A stretch of 64,000 nt of DNA, from NCBI RefSeq assembly GCF_004283755.1, contig NZ_SHMH01000002.1, positions 1 through 64,000 on the forward strand, written 5' to 3'. The translations under genes and the position numbers were made by a program. The notes beneath the pieces were generated by a model. The model saw nothing but the letters and a program-made list of their open reading frames with translations. It was not told the origin of the DNA and searched no databases. The stretch is from Pseudoxanthomonas winnipegensis (GTDB lineage: Bacteria; Pseudomonadota; Gammaproteobacteria; Xanthomonadales; Xanthomonadaceae). Numbering within the stretch: position 1 is the stretch's first letter; each line of letters starts with the position of its first letter. Positions 62,381 to 64,000 of the stretch are shown one piece after another.

Positions 62381-64000
62381 TCAGGTGCCGCGCGGCTTGG
62401 CGCGGTGGGTGGCGGTGGCGCTCCAGGGGTCGTCGGGCCAGGGATGGCGGGGATAGCGGCCCTTCATTTCCTTGCGCACCTCGGCATAGGTGTTGGCCCA
62501 GAAGCTGCGCAGGTCCTGGGTGACCTGCAGCGGCTTGCCGCCCGGCGAGAGCAGGTGCAGGGTCAGCGGCACGCGCCCGTCGGCGATGCGCGGGGTATCG
62601 CCCAGGCCGAACAGCTCCTGCAGCTTGACCGCAAGCACCGGCGCGCGCGGGCTGCCGTCGTGCTCCAGGCCGTAGTCGATGGGCCGCTCCAGGCCGGAGG
62701 GCACGGCGATGCGGGTGGGCGCCAGGGCGTCGATGCGCTGGCGCAGGGACCAGTCCAGGCCGGACTTGAGCGCCTCGCCCAGCGTGGCCTCGTCCAGCGC
62801 GTCCAGGCGCGTCTTGCCGGCGAAGGCGGGCTTGAGCCAGTGGTCCAGCGTGGCCAGCAGCGCCGCATCGGAGCGGTCGGGCAGCGCCAGCTCGGGCATC
62901 CAGGCGCGCAGGCTCTGCACGCGCGCCTGCCATTGGCGCAGGCCCGGCGTCCACGGCAGCGCGTCCAGGCCGAGCTCGCGCACCGCCTCGGTCAGCGCGC
63001 CGGCGGCCTGCGCCGGGTCGACGCGGCCGGCCGGGCGCGCGTCCAGCACGATGGCGTCGAAGCGCGTCTCGCGCTGGGCCACCAGCGCGCGCCGGTCCGC
63101 GTCCCAGCGCACGTGGTCGCCGGTGGAGAAGCGCCCGGCGAAGGCCTGGCGCAGCGCGGCCTCGTCCACCGGCGCGCCGCGCAGGATCAGGCCGTCGCGC
63201 GCCTCGAAGCGCAGCTCGCTGGCCACGATCCACGGCTCGCCGCGCAGGCTGCTGTCGTCGAACAGGCGCGCGGTGCGGCCGTTGCTCAGCGCGTAGCGCA
63301 GCGGATCGGTCGCGTGGCGGAAGCCAATACGGTCAGGAAAGGCGTGGATGAGCAGATCGCCGAGCACGTGCGCGTCCAGTTCGGCCGGGGCGCTGGCGTC
63401 CTCGCGCACGCGGCGGCGCCACTGGCGCGCGGCGGCGTCGATGGCCGCCAGGCCGCCGCGATGCGCATCGCCCGGCACGCGCCCGTTGCGGAACGCCGCG
63501 AGCGCGCGCCAGCGCGCGGCCAAGCCATCGCCGGCGTGGCGCAGCGGATCGCGCGCCTCGATCAGGGCGGCCAGGTCGCAGGCCACGGCGCGCAGCGGTC
63601 CGGCCGGCGCGGCCAGCAGCATCGCGGCCAGGCGCGGATGCGTGCCCAGGCGCAGCATCCGCCGCCCGGTCTCGGTGATGGTGCCGGCCTGGCTGAGCGC
63701 GCCGAGCTTGCGCAGCAGGTCGCGCGCGGCGGCCAGCGCGCCGGCCGGCGGTGGATCGGGGAAGCGCAGCGCGTCGCTGCCCCAGGCGGCCAGCTCCAGC
63801 GCCAGCGCGGCCAGTTCGACCTGGGTCAGCTCGGGGCGGCGCTGCGGTTCGAGCCGCTGCGAGGCCGGCCACAGCCGCCAGGCGACGCCCTCGGCGACGC
63901 GCCCGGCGCGGCCGGCGCGCTGATCGGCCGAGGCCTGGGCGATGCTCACCACATCCAGCCGCGAGAAGCCGCTGTTGGGGTCGAAGCGCGGCTCGCGCGC
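62381..64000 (-). CDS. hrpB: ATP-dependent helicase HrpB, C-terminal part
   Basis: The last 539 codons; the gene continues beyond the right edge. It opens in the helicase C domain just before motif VI (QASADQRAGRAGR), continues through the HA2-like helical domain (LRKLGALSQAGTITETGRRM) and ends with the HrpB-specific C-terminal domain (LLSPGGKPLQVTQDLRSFWA). HrpB is a DEAH-box RNA helicase-like protein of uncertain substrate. The frame is open to base 64000. Confidence 0.92.
   Translation of the reverse strand, partial: AREPRFDPNSGFSRLDVVSIAQASADQRAGRAGRVAEGVAWRLWPASQRLEPQRRPELTQVELAALALELAAWGSDALRFPDPPPAGALAAARDLLRKLGALSQAGTITETGRRMLRLGTHPRLAAMLLAAPAGPLRAVACDLAALIEARDPLRHAGDGLAARWRALAAFRNGRVPGDAHRGGLAAIDAAARQWRRRVREDASAPAELDAHVLGDLLIHAFPDRIGFRHATDPLRYALSNGRTARLFDDSSLRGEPWIVASELRFEARDGLILRGAPVDEAALRQAFAGRFSTGDHVRWDADRRALVAQRETRFDAIVLDARPAGRVDPAQAAGALTEAVRELGLDALPWTPGLRQWQARVQSLRAWMPELALPDRSDAALLATLDHWLKPAFAGKTRLDALDEATLGEALKSGLDWSLRQRIDALAPTRIAVPSGLERPIDYGLEHDGSPRAPVLAVKLQELFGLGDTPRIADGRVPLTLHLLSPGGKPLQVTQDLRSFWANTYAEVRKEMKGRYPRHPWPDDPWSATATHRAKPRGT

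Overview
The window comes from a very GC-rich gammaproteobacterium, most likely of the Xanthomonadaceae (Lysobacter, Pseudoxanthomonas, Luteimonas or Xanthomonas relatives). Clues are an XVIPCD-type protein (the signal domain of Xanthomonadales type IV secretion effectors), short intergenic inverted-repeat elements, a YadA-like adhesin, and many redox and efflux genes each paired with a LysR, LacI or HxlR regulator. It reads as ordinary chromosome. I see no insertion sequence, integrase, prophage or CRISPR array.

Layout. 1-340: promoter region of an rRNA operon that runs leftward out of the window, with three tandem promoters and a boxA. 0.5-16 kb: hglS, a radical SAM protein, LysR/MFS/aldo-keto reductase, a secreted repeat-pair gene with a decayed second copy, a Tat-exported acid phosphatase, HxlR/old yellow enzyme, LysR/MFS/VOC and a subtilase. 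16-21 kb: a large trimeric autotransporter and a convergent histidine kinase/response regulator pair, the regulator being frameshifted. 21-31 kb: sirtuin, NamA-like ene-reductase, then a LacI-led operon (29519-30577 back to 23230) for a periplasmic flavoprotein dehydrogenase with a tri-heme cytochrome, a Tat-exported aldo-keto reductase and a yellow-family protein. A perfect 16-bp palindrome lies upstream.

31-44 kb: stand-alone XVIPCD protein, purU, GST, a lower-GC S41 protease gene, APC permease, serine hydrolase, LysR with three tandem aldo-keto reductases, a DUF6624 protein and queF. 45-48 kb: an ECF sigma/anti-sigma pair divergent from a catalase/cytochrome b561 pair; the two operons carry matching ECF promoters. 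48-52 kb: dmeR/dmeF metal efflux with a shared operator, a flavin reductase, a hydrolase and a secreted protein. 52-55.5 kb: an RNA-repair locus with rtcB and a slipin behind two abutting tRNA-like RNAs, one of which lacks an anticodon loop. 55.5-64 kb: GH3 beta-glucosidase with a LacI-type operator, small genes, rluE and the 3' part of hrpB.

The RtcB/slipin/tRNA-like locus is the best candidate for an under-described system. Next are the autoregulated dehydrogenase operon, the orphan XVIPCD protein and the paired ECF promoters. All functional statements rest on reading the sequence and on family knowledge; no database search was run.
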